The notes beneath the pieces were generated by a model. That model saw nothing but the letters and a program-made list of their open reading frames with translations. It had not been told where the DNA came from and did no database searches. The position numbers were made by a program, and so were the translations under genes. This document shows, piece after piece, positions 25,131-34,393 of a stretch of DNA of 64,000 bases (the stretch's first letter is position 1; each line of letters starts with the position of its first letter). This DNA comes from Aureimonas sp. OT7 (GTDB taxonomy: Bacteria > Pseudomonadota > Alphaproteobacteria > Rhizobiales > Rhizobiaceae). The stretch spans positions 3,075,501 to 3,139,500 of the forward strand of contig NZ_CP062167.1 in assembly GCF_014844055.1 (NCBI RefSeq). The letters are read 5' to 3'.

Positions 25131-26116
25131 CAATCCTCCTCCGCGGCCTCGTCGAAGCCGAACAGGTTCCATGTCTGCACCATGTGCGGCGGCAGCGGGG
25201 CGATCTGGTCTACGAAACCGCCATCGGGATGGGGAATGATGATGCGCCGGGCGTGCAGATGCAGCTTCTTCTGCACGCCGCCCGGAAACTCCCAGTTGGT
25301 GTCATGCTCGAAATATTTCGGATCGCCAAGGATCGGGTGGCCGATATGGGCGGCATGAACGCGCAACTGGTGCGTACGTCCGGTATGCGGCTCCATTTCC
25401 AGCCAGGCGAAGCTTTGCGCAACCTGATCGATGACACGGTAGTGCGACAGCGCATGGTCGGCCCCATCGTCGCCGTGCCGGGCAACGCGCATCCTGTCGC
25501 CTTCCGGCGTCTGTTCCTTGGCGAGGTAGGTGGAGATCCGGCCCTCCTTAGGGGCCGGAACACCCTTTACCAACGCCCAGTAGACCTTTTTCGTCTCCCG
25601 CTCGCGAAAGGCTTTCGTCAACGCGACCGCCGCCGTGCGCGTGCGCGCCACGACGAGGATGCCCGTCGTATCCCGGTCGATCCGGTGCACCAGGCGCGGC
25701 CTCTCACCCCGGCGGTTGCGCCAGGATTCGAGCATCTTGTCCACATGCCTCACAACGCCCGACCCACCCTGGACGGCCAGTCCGGCGGGCTTGTTGAAGA
25801 CGAAGACCTTGTCGTCCTCATAGATCAGCATCTGCGAGAGGACATCCGCGTCATGCCGGTCGCGGATCGTGTTGGCCGTCAGCGGCGCCACCTTCAGCCG
25901 CGCCGCATCGCCCTGCATGGGCGGCACCCGGATGACCTGCCCGACCTCGAGCCGCGTATCGGTCTTGGCGCGGCCACCGTCGACACGGACCTGGCCCGAG
26001 CGCAACAGCTTCTGCAGATGGCCGAAACCGAGGCCCGGGTAATGCAGCTTGAACCAGCGGTCGAGCCTCAGGCCGGCCTCTTCCGCGTCGACCCGGACCT
26101 GCTCCACGCTTGCCAT
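25130..26116 (-). CDS. RluC/RluD-type 23S rRNA pseudouridine synthase
   Basis: This 328-residue RNA-modifying enzyme has an N-terminal S4 domain (about residues 14-75, RLDRWFKLHYPGLGFGHLQK). The RsuA/RluA catalytic domain carries the active-site Asp in VHRIDRDTTG and the later EPHTGRTHQLRVH. Length and motifs fit RluC, which modifies U955, U2504 and U2580 of E. coli 23S rRNA; RluD is the alternative. It heads a sub-operon with the HAD and ATP12 genes. A 52-base gap separates it from crcB. Confidence 0.92.
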   Translation of the reverse strand: MASVEQVRVDAEEAGLRLDRWFKLHYPGLGFGHLQKLLRSGQVRVDGGRAKTDTRLEVGQVIRVPPMQGDAARLKVAPLTANTIRDRHDADVLSQMLIYEDDKVFVFNKPAGLAVQGGSGVVRHVDKMLESWRNRRGERPRLVHRIDRDTTGILVVARTRTAAVALTKAFRERETKKVYWALVKGVPAPKEGRISTYLAKEQTPEGDRMRVARHGDDGADHALSHYRVIDQVAQSFAWLEMEPHTGRTHQLRVHAAHIGHPILGDPKYFEHDTNWEFPGGVQKKLHLHARRIIIPHPDGGFVDQIAPLPPHMVQTWNLFGFDEAAEED

Positions 26117-26168
26117 GACATATCCTTAAAATTCGCGTTCCGGCCCCTCGATAGAGCAATATCCGCGC

Positions 26169-26552
26169 TTAGGCGAGGCTTCTTGCAAGCCACAGGCCGC
26201 AGAACAGGGCTGCAACGCCAAGGCCGAGGGAAGCGGCCACGTAAACCATAGCCAGCACCTGCTGCCCGCGCTCCCAAAGCGCGGCCGTATCGAGGGAAAA
26301 GGACGAAAACGTCGTATATCCGCCCAGTACCCCGGTTGCGAGCAGGAGCCGCAATGCCTCGGAAGCCTCGAACCTGCGCGCGATCACCTCGATCAGCACG
26401 CCCATGGCGAACGAGCCGGTGACGTTGACGATAAAGGTCCCGTAGGGGAAGCCCACGCCGAACAGGCCGCTTGCCGCAACAGTGGCCAGATAGCGCATCA
26501 CGGACCCGACCGCGCCGCCGGCTGCCACCAGAGCGATGTCGCGCAGGCTCAT
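26169..26552 (-). CDS. crcB: Fluoride exporter CrcB/Fluc
   Basis: This 127-residue membrane protein has four hydrophobic segments. It carries the Fluc motifs GGAVGSVMRY near the N-terminus, GTFIVNVTGSF and the Phe-box region GGYTTFSSFSLD. It forms a dual-topology dimeric fluoride channel. A single full-length gene implies a homodimer. The ATG at 26552 overlaps the rarA stop by 4 bases. No fluoride riboswitch is seen, which fits its position inside an operon. Confidence 0.93.
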   Translation of the reverse strand: MSLRDIALVAAGGAVGSVMRYLATVAASGLFGVGFPYGTFIVNVTGSFAMGVLIEVIARRFEASEALRLLLATGVLGGYTTFSSFSLDTAALWERGQQVLAMVYVAASLGLGVAALFCGLWLARSLA

Positions 26553-27913
26553 GGCTCGCCGCGTTCCCGGCGAAGCCGGGCCCACTCTGCCATCCGCTTG
26601 CCGATCTCCCGCTCCGCACCCCGCAGAACCGGCCGATAGAAGCTTTGCCGGCCCAGCTCCTCCGGGAAATAATTCTGCCCTGAAAAGGCATCGGGCTCGT
26701 CATGGTCGTAGCGATAGCCGCTGCCGTAGCCCTCTTCCTTCATCAGTTTGGTCGGCGCGTTCAGAATCTGGCGCGGCGGCAGCAGGGAACCACCCTCTCG
26801 CGCGGTTCGCATCGCGGCCTTGTAGGCCGTGTACAGCGCATTCGACTTCGGGGCCGTCGCCAGGTAGACGGCCGCCTGCGCCAGCGCCAGTTCCCCCTCC
26901 GGGCTGCCGAGGTAGTCGTAGGCATCCTTGGCTGCGTTGGCGACGCCAAGCGCCTGCGGATCGGCCAGGCCGATATCCTCTACGGCCATCCGCACAAGGC
27001 GGCGGCCGAGATAGAGCGGGTCTTCGCCCGCATCCAGCATGCGGCACAGATAGTACAATGCGGCATCGGGATCCGACCCGCGCACCGACTTATGGAGTGC
27101 CGAAATCAAATTGTAATGCCCGTCCTGCCCCTTGTCGTAGATCGGCGCGCGCCGCTGTACGATCTCCTGCAGGGTGTCGGCCGAGAAGGTTTCGCCGGGC
27201 TTGGCCGCGCGCCAGACCTCTTCGGCAAGGGTCAGCACCGCGCGCCCGTCGCCGTCGGCCATGCGAAGCAGGGATTGCCGGGCGTCTTCGTCCAGCGGAA
27301 GCGGACGTCCCTCGACGGCTTCCGAGCGCTCCAGCAGGCTCGACAGCGCCTGCGTATCGTGCGGACGGAAGGTCAGCACCCGCGCCCGCGACAAAAGAGC
27401 CGCATTCAATTCGAAGGATGGATTCTCGGTCGTGGCCCCCACCAGGACGACCGTCCCATCCTCCATGACGGGCAGGAAAGAGTCCTGCTGGGCCCGGTTG
27501 AAGCGATGGATTTCGTCAACGAACAACAATGTGCGCCGACCGTTCGACCGGCGCAACCGGGCCGTCTCGAAGACTTTCTTCAGGTCGGCGACACCGGAGA
27601 AGATGGCGGAAATCTGCTCGAAGGCGAAGTCCACTTCATGGGCAAGAAGCCGCGCCACCGTCGTCTTGCCGGTCCCCGGAGGGCCCCAGAAGATGACCGA
27701 GCCGAGCGAGCGCGATTCCAGCATGCGCGTCAGTACGCCGTCCGGCCCGGTCAGATGCGGCTGCCCGACCACCTCGGACAGGCTTGCGGGGCGCAGCCTG
27801 TCGGCCAGCGGCCGGCCGGCATCTCCCGGGCCCGCCCGATCGCCGGGCTTGGGCGCATCTGCCTTGCGCAGCCCCTGACCGGGTTGGTCCTGCCCGGCGA
27901 AAAGATCGGCCAT
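26549..27913 (-). CDS. rarA: Replication-associated recombination protein RarA (MgsA)
   Basis: This 454-residue AAA+ ATPase acts at stalled replication forks. It has Walker A GPPGTGKTT, Walker B LFVDEIHRFN followed by the sensor region GATTENPSFELN, and the C-terminal tetramerisation part with SPEGELALAQAAVYLATAPKS. Its N-terminus (LFAGQDQPGQ) is an unstructured tail of about 25 residues before PLADRLRPASLSEVVGQ. It lies 24 bases after the protease gene and overlaps crcB. Confidence 0.95.
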   Translation of the reverse strand: MADLFAGQDQPGQGLRKADAPKPGDRAGPGDAGRPLADRLRPASLSEVVGQPHLTGPDGVLTRMLESRSLGSVIFWGPPGTGKTTVARLLAHEVDFAFEQISAIFSGVADLKKVFETARLRRSNGRRTLLFVDEIHRFNRAQQDSFLPVMEDGTVVLVGATTENPSFELNAALLSRARVLTFRPHDTQALSSLLERSEAVEGRPLPLDEDARQSLLRMADGDGRAVLTLAEEVWRAAKPGETFSADTLQEIVQRRAPIYDKGQDGHYNLISALHKSVRGSDPDAALYYLCRMLDAGEDPLYLGRRLVRMAVEDIGLADPQALGVANAAKDAYDYLGSPEGELALAQAAVYLATAPKSNALYTAYKAAMRTAREGGSLLPPRQILNAPTKLMKEEGYGSGYRYDHDEPDAFSGQNYFPEELGRQSFYRPVLRGAEREIGKRMAEWARLRRERGEP

Positions 27914-27937
27914 GCTCGGCTCCTGGCCTGTGGCGGG

Positions 27938-29374
27938 TCAGCGGATGGACTGTGTCAGCCTTTGCCCATTGCGCTCGATTGCATAGTTCCAGCCTCTTGA
28001 GCGCATATCGAGGACGCTTGCAAGCTTTTCGGTCGAATCGACCGCTTCGCCGTTGATCTCCAGCACGATGTCGCGCGGTTGCAGGCGCAGCCTCGCGGCG
28101 ATGGACCCTTCCTCGACGCCTGTCACCACCACGCCCCGCTTCGTCGTCGGTATTTCCAGTTCATCGGCGACGCGCGGCGAAAGATTGGCGACCGTCGAGC
28201 CCGAGAACGGATTGTTGCCGGCGATCGTGCGCTCATCCCGGGCGGGTGTTTCCGGGGCGACCCGCAACGCCAGGTCCACCGTGCGCTCCTGCCCGCCGGA
28301 AAGGATGGTCAGCCGGGCGGTCTTGCCTACCCCGGTCGTCGCCAGCCGGTAACCCAGCGCGTCCGGACCGTCGATCTGGAAATCATCCATCCGCATGACG
28401 ACATCGCCCGGTTTCAGCCCCGCGTCCGCCGCAGCACCGTCCGGCACGACCTCCTGCACCAGGGCGCCCGTCGGACGCGGCATGCCGAGCGCCTCGGCGA
28501 TATCGCCGGTCACGGGGGCGAAGCCCGCGCCGATGTAAGGACGCTCGAAGCGGCCCCCGCGCTTTGCCGCGTCCACGAACACGCGCACCATGTTGGACGG
28601 AATGGCGAAGCCGATTCCATTGGACCCGCCAGAACGGCTGAAGATGGCCGTGTTGACGCCGATGAGCCTGCCTTGCATGTCGATCAGCGGGCCACCGGAA
28701 TTTCCGGGATTGATGGCGGCGTCGGTCTGGATGAAATAGCCGAAATCGTTGACGCCGACATGCGTACGCGCCAGCGCGGAAACGATACCGCTGGTCACGG
28801 TCTGCCCGATCCCGAACGGATTGCCGATGGCAAGCACCAGATCGCCGATGGAGATCTGGTCGGAATCGGAGAATGCGATGGTCGGGAAGGTTTCATCCGC
28901 GTCGATGCGCAGCACGGCAAGGTCGGCCCGGGCATCCTTCATCAGGACCGTGGACGCGTACTCCCGGCCATCGCCCAGCGCTATCTTCACCTCCGCGGCA
29001 CCATCGACGACATGATTGTTGGTGACGACCAGCCCGCTCTCGTCGACGATCACCCCGGACCCGAGCGATGACTCCATGCGCGGGCGCCCTAGGGCACCTC
29101 GGCCGAAGAACTGTTCGAAGAAGGGGTCGCCAGCGAAGGGCGATCGCGCCGCGACCTCGCGGGCGGCATACACATTCACCACCGCCGGCGCGGTTTCCTT
29201 GACCAGCGGCGCGAAGGTCAGCCTGATCTGGTCCCGGCTTTGCGGAACCTGCGGCATTCCGGACGCCATCGGCACCGGTACGCCTGCTGGCTGGGCCAAG
29301 GCGCTGGACAGGCAGGCGATGGAAAGAAACAGGGCGGAGGCGCTGCGGAGAAGAAAGGAAGACACTGGTGGCAA
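27938..29374 (-). CDS. Periplasmic Do-type (DegP/DegQ) serine protease
   Basis: This protein of up to 478 residues is an exported HtrA-family quality-control protease. The signal peptide ends near LSSALAQ. The catalytic triad is His121 (TNNHVV), Asp151 (RADLAVL) and Ser226 (GNSGGP), and two PDZ domains follow (about 285-375 and 390-475). The frame starts at a TTG (29374). A GTG at 29365 gives a more normal signal peptide (MSSFLLRSASAL), and neither has a good ribosome site, so the start is uncertain. It may share a transcript with rarA, crcB and downstream genes. Confidence 0.9.
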   Translation of the reverse strand: MPPVSSFLLRSASALFLSIACLSSALAQPAGVPVPMASGMPQVPQSRDQIRLTFAPLVKETAPAVVNVYAAREVAARSPFAGDPFFEQFFGRGALGRPRMESSLGSGVIVDESGLVVTNNHVVDGAAEVKIALGDGREYASTVLMKDARADLAVLRIDADETFPTIAFSDSDQISIGDLVLAIGNPFGIGQTVTSGIVSALARTHVGVNDFGYFIQTDAAINPGNSGGPLIDMQGRLIGVNTAIFSRSGGSNGIGFAIPSNMVRVFVDAAKRGGRFERPYIGAGFAPVTGDIAEALGMPRPTGALVQEVVPDGAAADAGLKPGDVVMRMDDFQIDGPDALGYRLATTGVGKTARLTILSGGQERTVDLALRVAPETPARDERTIAGNNPFSGSTVANLSPRVADELEIPTTKRGVVVTGVEEGSIAARLRLQPRDIVLEINGEAVDSTEKLASVLDMRSRGWNYAIERNGQRLTQSIR

Positions 29375-29423
29375 CCCGAATCGTGCGCTGAAGACATCTG
29401 ACTACTGCCGTCAGACTGGCACG

Positions 29424-29447
29424 AAAAAAGGGCCACATGGCCCTTTT
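29424..29447 (-). terminator. Rho-independent terminator
   Basis: A 9-bp stem, AAAAGGGCC and GGCCCTTTT with loop ACAT, spans 29426-29447. On the minus strand it ends in six T residues. It lies 23 bases downstream of the small ORF at 29470 and upstream of the protease gene, so it marks the end of a separate leftward transcript. Confidence 0.85.
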
Positions 29448-29469
29448 GCAACCTGTGTTTCGAAAGGAG

Positions 29470-29646
29470 TCAATTTGCGGCGATCACCGGCTCGAACTTC
29501 TGCAAGGTGGCGTTTTCCGCCGGCAGATCGGCAGTGGCATAGCTTGCCGTCAGGATGGCAAACGCAGCCAGGGCTCCGAGGAGAACGAAAACGGTGCGGC
29601 GCATCGAGAACTCGCTAGCGGTGGGTTGGGAGTTCACATTGTCCAT
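29470..29646 (-). CDS. Small exported or membrane protein, hypothetical
   Basis: This minus-strand ORF of 58 codons reads MDNVNSQPTASEFSMRRT, then a hydrophobic stretch VFVLLGALAAFAILTASYA (about residues 19-37), then a short tail ending QKFEPVIAAN. Starting at the internal Met (residue 15) gives a 44-residue protein with a signal-like N-terminus. No clear ribosome site precedes either start. The strong terminator just downstream shows that something is transcribed leftward here, which is the main support. I do not recognise the family. Confidence 0.45.
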   Translation of the reverse strand: MDNVNSQPTASEFSMRRTVFVLLGALAAFAILTASYATADLPAENATLQKFEPVIAAN

Positions 29647-29844
29647 GGCAGTTGTTTAATCCGCGTAAATGCCGCGCAATGAATGCGCCGACAGGTTCCA
29701 GTTGCCAGATACAATGCGGGCGAACGCCTTATGGTTGCTCAAGCAGCCATCGCTTTTCCGCGCGAACGGCATATCGCACGAAGGACCGGCGCTCGCTATC
29801 ACCTGTTTGCAACAGTGTGGGAGCGCCATCGGAACTATCCAGGG

Positions 29845-30891
29845 TTACTTATCCCCCGCCGGGGGCCTCACCAGTCCGAAGCGGATGAGGCTGGCTGCCA
29901 GGTCCACCGCCGCCGTTTCCACCGACCGGAAGCGAATTCCCAGCATGTCCCGGGCCGGAGCCGTGTCCAGCCGGCGGTCGTTGCCGAGTTCGCCTGCCAG
30001 CATCGCTGCTCGCCGCGACACGCGCGCCGCTGCCCGCACGGCCCAATCGGGCAGCGACCAGCTATAGAGCCGCCGCGCATAGGCCGGATACGCCCGGGCC
30101 AGAATCTGCGTGATGTCCCGCAAGGGGACGGTATCGGCGCTGACCAGGAAACGGCGCCCGGCCACCTCCGGATTATCGATGGCGCGAACATGCGCCTCCG
30201 CCACGTCGCGGACATCCACGATGCCGAATCGGACGTTGGGGAGCGCCGGCACCCTTCCGTTCATCATCATGGCGACGATTCGCGCAGACGTGCCGGCGAC
30301 GCCATCGAGAAGCGGGCCGAACACCAGCGAGGGGTTTATCGTGACCAGTTCGGTCTCGGTTTGCGCCAGGACTTCCCGGGCAGCTTTCTCAGCCAGTGTC
30401 TTCGACACGGCGTAGGGCGAGATAAGGTCGCTGTCGACGTTGGAAAAGTCCGCCTCTCCAAACGCCGTCGTGCGCGGCGGATGGCCATACATGATGGATG
30501 CGACGGACGATGTCAGCACCACGCGCCGAACGCCCTGCGCGGCCGCCGCGCGGCAAACCCGGATCGTGCCGTCCCGCGCCGCCGGCACCAGGGCGAATTT
30601 GTTGCTCGGCTGCGACACGGGAAAGGGCGATGCCGTGTGGAGCACGGCATGGCAACCGGACACAGCCTCGTCCCACCCCTTGTCCCGTGTCAGGTCTGCG
30701 ACGACGACCGAGAGGCGATCCACCGGTGCCCCATACTGCACCATGGTCTGCTGCAGCGCCTCCCCTTTCGCAAAGTCGCGAACGGTGCCGCGGACACGGT
30801 GGCCCGACTGCAGAAGCTTCAGCACGATATGCTTGGCGATGAACCCCGATGCACCGGTGACCAGAATCCTATCGCCGTCACCGTCGCGCAT
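29845..30891 (-). CDS. NAD(P)-dependent epimerase/dehydratase (dihydroflavonol reductase-like)
   Basis: This 348-residue extended-SDR protein has the Rossmann motif VTGASGFIAKHIV at about residues 11-23, the catalytic Ser in VVLTSSVAS, and Tyr-Lys in SPYAVSKTLAE. The body resembles dihydroflavonol-4-reductase and related aldehyde or ketone reductases (INPSLVFGPLLD). The substrate is unknown. It stands alone between the rplQ terminator and the small ORF at 29470. Its stop lies about 200 bases from that ORF, in a stretch with no other gene. Confidence 0.88.
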   Translation of the reverse strand: MRDGDGDRILVTGASGFIAKHIVLKLLQSGHRVRGTVRDFAKGEALQQTMVQYGAPVDRLSVVVADLTRDKGWDEAVSGCHAVLHTASPFPVSQPSNKFALVPAARDGTIRVCRAAAAQGVRRVVLTSSVASIMYGHPPRTTAFGEADFSNVDSDLISPYAVSKTLAEKAAREVLAQTETELVTINPSLVFGPLLDGVAGTSARIVAMMMNGRVPALPNVRFGIVDVRDVAEAHVRAIDNPEVAGRRFLVSADTVPLRDITQILARAYPAYARRLYSWSLPDWAVRAAARVSRRAAMLAGELGNDRRLDTAPARDMLGIRFRSVETAAVDLAASLIRFGLVRPPAGDK

Positions 30892-30982
30892 GATTGCGTC
30901 TTTCCGCTGTCGCCGGGCCGTTCTTACAGTTCAGTCGTCAGATAGCGCGGCTGGCGGCCGAATACGACAGCCGCCCGCCAAT

Positions 30983-31007
30983 AAAAAAGGGCCCGATGGG
31001 GCCCTTT
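30983..31007 (-). terminator. Terminator of the alpha ribosomal operon
   Basis: A 9-bp perfect stem (AAAGGGCCC and GGGCCCTTT, loop GATG) lies 28 bases after the rplQ stop. On the minus strand it ends in a run of six T residues. It ends the long ribosomal transcript, and it may also act weakly on the other strand. Confidence 0.9.
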
Positions 31008-31034
31008 CTCTATACCGGTCTGGCAGGCTTCGGA

Positions 31035-31454
31035 TCAGGCTTCGTCGCCGGAATCCGCCTCGGCGCGGGCGCGGTCGGCGGCGCCGCGCGCATCCGGATC
31101 GCGGTCGACGAATTCGATCACGGCCAGCGGGGCGTTGTCGCCGCGGCGGAAGCCAGCCTTGAGAACGCGGGTGTAGCCGCCATTACGGTCTGCATAGCGG
31201 GTCGCCAGCGTGTCGAACAGCTTGCGGATGACGGTCTCGTCACGCACCTGGCTGATGGCCTGGCGGCGAGCATGCAGGTCGCCGCGCTTGCCGAGCGTGA
31301 TCAGCTTTTCAACCACGGGACGAAGGTCCTTTGCCTTCGGCAGGGTGGTGACGATCTGCTCGTGCTCGATCAGCGAGGCCGCCATATTGGCAAACATCGC
31401 CTTACGATGCGAAGCGGTACGGTTGAGTTTACGGCCGCGGTTTCCGTGACGCAT
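31035..31454 (-). CDS. rplQ: 50S ribosomal protein L17
   Basis: This 139-residue L17 begins [20 protein letters not shown], the conserved start, so the ATG at 31454 is chosen over the longer frame to 31544. The tail after residue 115 is acidic ([20 protein letters not shown]), as in other alphaproteobacteria. L17 sits near the exit tunnel. It is last in the rpsM-rpsK-rpoA-rplQ operon and is followed by a strong terminator. Confidence 0.97.
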   Translation of the reverse strand: MRHGNRGRKLNRTASHRKAMFANMAASLIEHEQIVTTLPKAKDLRPVVEKLITLGKRGDLHARRQAISQVRDETVIRKLFDTLATRYADRNGGYTRVLKAGFRRGDNAPLAVIEFVDRDPDARGAADRARAEADSGDEA

Positions 31455-31608
31455 GATCTTGACTCCTTGAAGGGCCGGTTTCCCGGCGGTCGGCATCCTC
31501 GCTCCCGTTGGCCGGGGCATGTGCCTTTGAATGATTGTTCCCACCGGCCAGGGCCGGCTCTGTCATAGATGTCGCCGCCCCGAAAGCCGGGGCGGCGACC
31601 TGTCCGGA

Positions 31609-32625
31609 TCAGTACTGATCTTCGTAGCGCTTGGCCAGGTCGTCGATGTTCTCGGGCGGCCAGGCCGGCACTTCCATGCCGAGATGCAGGCCCATGGAGG
31701 CCAGCACTTCCTTGATCTCGTTCAGCGACTTGCGGCCGAAGTTCGGGGTACGGAGCATCTCCGCCTCGGTCTTCTGGATCAGGTCGCCGATATAGACGAT
31801 GTTGTCGTTCTTCAGGCAGTTCGCCGAACGAACCGACAGCTCCAGCTCGTCCACCTTCTTGAGGAGGGCCGGGTTGAAGGCCAGTTCCGCGATCTGCTCT
31901 TCCGAGCCGCGGACATCGCGCTGCGGCTCCTCGAAGTTCACGAAGACGGCCAGCTGATCCTGCAGGATGCGCGCCGCATAGGCGACGGCGTCCTCACCCG
32001 AGATCGAACCATCGGTCTCGATCTGCATCGTCAGCTTGTCCTTGTTCAGGTCCTGCCCCTCGCGGGTGTTCTCGACCTTGTAGGACACCTTCTTGACCGG
32101 CGAGAACAGTGCGTCCACGGGGATGAGGCCGATCGGCGCATCCTCGGCACGGTTCTGGTCGGCAGGCACATAGCCCTTGCCGGTATTGACGGTCAGTTCC
32201 ATGCGGATCTCGGCGCCATCGTCGAGCGTGCAGATTTCGTGATCCGGGTTGAGGATCTCGATGTCACCCACGGTCTGGATGTCGCCCGCCGTGACGACGC
32301 CAGGGCCGGACTTGCGCAACACCATGCGCTTCGGGCCTTCGCCCTGCATGCCGATGTTGATTTCCTTGACGTTCAGGACGATGTCCGTCACGTCCTCGCG
32401 CACGCCGGCGATCGAGGAGAACTCGTGCAGCACGCCGTCGATCTGGATCGCGGTCACGGCCGCGCCCTGCAGCGACGACAGGAGCACGCGCCGCAGCGCA
32501 TTGCCGAGTGTCAGGCCGAAACCGCGCTCGAGCGGCTCCGCCGTCAGGGAGGCCCTCGTCCGGCTCGTGCTGTTGAACACGACCTGGTTGGGCTTGGTAA
32601 GGTCTTGCCAGTTGCTGGCGATCAT
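31609..32625 (-). CDS. rpoA: RNA polymerase alpha subunit
   Basis: This 338-residue protein has the N-terminal dimerisation domain ([20 protein letters not shown] near residue 35) and the C-terminal domain that touches UP elements and activators ([17 protein letters not shown]). A slightly longer C-terminal tail ends AKRYEDQY. It lies between rpsK and rplQ as in most bacteria. A hairpin with a short T-run precedes it, which may lower or uncouple its expression from rpsK. Confidence 0.98.
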   Translation of the reverse strand: MIASNWQDLTKPNQVVFNSTSRTRASLTAEPLERGFGLTLGNALRRVLLSSLQGAAVTAIQIDGVLHEFSSIAGVREDVTDIVLNVKEINIGMQGEGPKRMVLRKSGPGVVTAGDIQTVGDIEILNPDHEICTLDDGAEIRMELTVNTGKGYVPADQNRAEDAPIGLIPVDALFSPVKKVSYKVENTREGQDLNKDKLTMQIETDGSISGEDAVAYAARILQDQLAVFVNFEEPQRDVRGSEEQIAELAFNPALLKKVDELELSVRSANCLKNDNIVYIGDLIQKTEAEMLRTPNFGRKSLNEIKEVLASMGLHLGMEVPAWPPENIDDLAKRYEDQY

Positions 32626-32711
32626 CGCGCTTGCCTTTCAGCTACCCCGCCACCATCCATTCGTGGCGATAGGTCTCAGTTGAGAAGGATCCCCCCTCTC
32701 GAAACGGGCAA

Positions 32712-32740
32712 AACCGCACTGCCGGATCGACAGTGCGGTT
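32712..32740 (-). terminator. Hairpin between rpsK and rpoA
   Basis: AACCGCACTG and CAGTGCGGTT form a perfect 10-bp stem with a 9-base loop in the 133-bp rpsK-rpoA spacer. On the minus strand the stem is followed by TT, giving a TTTT run. This could be a partial terminator or an RNA processing site; rpoA must still be transcribed through it unless it has its own promoter. Confidence 0.5.
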
Positions 32741-32758
32741 CATGTCCACGATATGGCG

Positions 32759-33148
32759 TCAGACGCGGCGCTTCTTGCGCGGGCGGACGCCATTATGCGG
32801 TATCGGCGTCACGTCGCGGATCGACGTGATGGTGAAGCCGGCGGCTTGAAGCGCGCGGAGCGCGGACTCACGGCCCGATCCCGGCCCGGAAACCTCGACT
32901 TCAAGCGTGCGCATGCCATGCTCCTGAGCCTTCTTGGCGGCATCTTCGGCGGCGATCTGCGCAGCGAAGGGCGTCGACTTGCGCGAGCCCTTGAAACCCT
33001 GGGCACCGGCGGAGGACCAGGCAATCGTGTTGCCCTGCGCGTCCGTGATGGTGATCAGCGTATTGTTGAAGGAGGAATTCACGTGGGCCACGCCGGACGT
33101 GATGTTCTTGCGCTCGCGACGACGAACGCGCTGTGCTTCCTTGGCCAT
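32759..33148 (-). CDS. rpsK: 30S ribosomal protein S11
   Basis: This 129-residue S11 binds the platform of the small subunit near the E site. It shows [38 protein letters not shown] and the C-terminal [15 protein letters not shown], all conserved. It follows rpsM after a 106-base spacer and precedes rpoA. Confidence 0.98.
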   Translation of the reverse strand: MAKEAQRVRRRERKNITSGVAHVNSSFNNTLITITDAQGNTIAWSSAGAQGFKGSRKSTPFAAQIAAEDAAKKAQEHGMRTLEVEVSGPGSGRESALRALQAAGFTITSIRDVTPIPHNGVRPRKKRRV

Positions 33149-33254
33149 TATCTCTCTTTCTCAAGATCTCGACACCGCCGTTATTCCAGCGGCTACACCC
33201 GCGGAGGGCCTGCCCTCCGCAGCGTGGCGCGACGGCTTCGCCGCGCCAGCAGGC

Positions 33255-33623
33255 TTACTTCTTCTTGCCGGCGATCGGCTTGGCCGGGCCCTTGCGGGTG
33301 CGCGCATTGGTATGCGTGCGCTGGCCACGAACCGGCAGGCTGCGACGATGGCGCAAGCCGCGGTAGCAGCCGAGGTCCATCAGGCGCTTGATGTTCATCG
33401 ACGTCTCGCGACGCAGATCACCCTCGACCTGGTAGTCCCGGTCGATGATCTCACGGATCTGAAGGACTTCGGCGTCGGTCAGATCGTTGACGCGGCGCTC
33501 CGACGCGAGCCGGGCCTTGTCCACGATCTCCTGCGCGAAGCGCGGGCCGATGCCGTGAATGTACTGAAGCGCGATGACGACGCGCTTGCTGCTTGGGATG
33601 TTGACGCCAGCGATACGTGCCAC
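33255..33623 (-). CDS. rpsM: 30S ribosomal protein S13
   Basis: This 122-residue S13 bridges the subunits at the small-subunit head. It begins [19 protein letters not shown] and ends with the basic tail [20 protein letters not shown]. It is the first gene of the alpha operon. A strong promoter-like sequence lies 123 bases upstream, after adk. rpmJ (L36), found here in many bacteria, is absent, as is usual in this class. Confidence 0.98.
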   Translation of the reverse strand: MARIAGVNIPSSKRVVIALQYIHGIGPRFAQEIVDKARLASERRVNDLTDAEVLQIREIIDRDYQVEGDLRRETSMNIKRLMDLGCYRGLRHRRSLPVRGQRTHTNARTRKGPAKPIAGKKK

Positions 33624-33745
33624 GTCCGTACTCCTAGTTTCGGGGCCGCTCGGCCCTTACGGTTGAAGGGGGCCGATAAGCGAAAGCGATCGGCGAGCCC
33701 CAGACATGAGACCGCACCGACCGCAAAAGATTCGCGAATGGGCGG

Positions 33746-33774
33746 CTTATAAAAAATCGACGGTCCGGAGTCAA
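33746..33774 (-). promoter_or_regulatory. Sigma-70 type promoter of the rpsM operon
   Basis: On the minus strand TTGACT (complement of 33769-33774) is followed after exactly 17 bases by TATAAG (complement of 33746-33751). It lies between the adk stop and rpsM and is close to consensus at both boxes. It lets rpsM-rpsK-rpoA-rplQ be transcribed independently of the spc operon. Confidence 0.75.
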
Positions 33775-33790
33775 CCGAACCCTAAGCGTT

Positions 33791-34393
33791 TCAGGCTGCG
33801 CCGTCGGCGACATGCCCTTCCAGCGCCCTGCGGATCTGCTGCGTCACCTCGTCCATCGCGGCCATACCGTCGATCGTGTGTACAAGGTTTCGCTCCCGGT
33901 AGTAGGGGCCTACGGCGGCGGTCATGTCGCGGAACTCGCCCAGACGACGCCGGAACACGTCCGGATTGTCGTCCTTGCGGACCGGCAGCCCCTTCGCCTC
34001 CGTTTCGGCGGCGCGGCGCGCGATACGCTCGACCAGACGGTTCTCATCGACCTTGAACTCGATCACGCGGTCGAGCCGGAGCCCCTTGTCTTCCAGCATG
34101 GTCTCCAGCGCCACCGCCTGGGCGACCGTGCGCGGGAACCCATCCAGGATGAAACCCCTGCGCGCATCTTCTTTCTCGATGCGGTCCGCGACGATGCGGA
34201 TGACGACCTCGTCCGGCACCAACTGGCCGGCGTCCATCAAGGCCTGCGCCTTGCGGCCAACCTCAGTGCCTTGTGCGACGGCTTCGCGGAGCATGTCCCC
34301 GGTGGAAAGTTGCGGAATGCCGTAGGCTTCCGTCAACCGCTGCGCCTGGGTCCCCTTCCCGGCTCCCGGCGGTCCGAGCAGAATCAGTCTCAT
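33791..34393 (-). CDS. adk: Adenylate kinase (short form)
   Basis: This 200-residue enzyme converts ATP and AMP to two ADP. The P-loop is [10 protein letters not shown] (residues 7-16), followed by the AMP-binding region [11 protein letters not shown] and [14 protein letters not shown]. The LID region ([14 protein letters not shown]) lacks the long zinc-type insert, so this is the short form. The ATG overlaps the secY stop by 4 bases, the common secY-adk coupling. It is the last gene before the rpsM promoter. Confidence 0.97.
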   Translation of the reverse strand: MRLILLGPPGAGKGTQAQRLTEAYGIPQLSTGDMLREAVAQGTEVGRKAQALMDAGQLVPDEVVIRIVADRIEKEDARRGFILDGFPRTVAQAVALETMLEDKGLRLDRVIEFKVDENRLVERIARRAAETEAKGLPVRKDDNPDVFRRRLGEFRDMTAAVGPYYRERNLVHTIDGMAAMDEVTQQIRRALEGHVADGAA

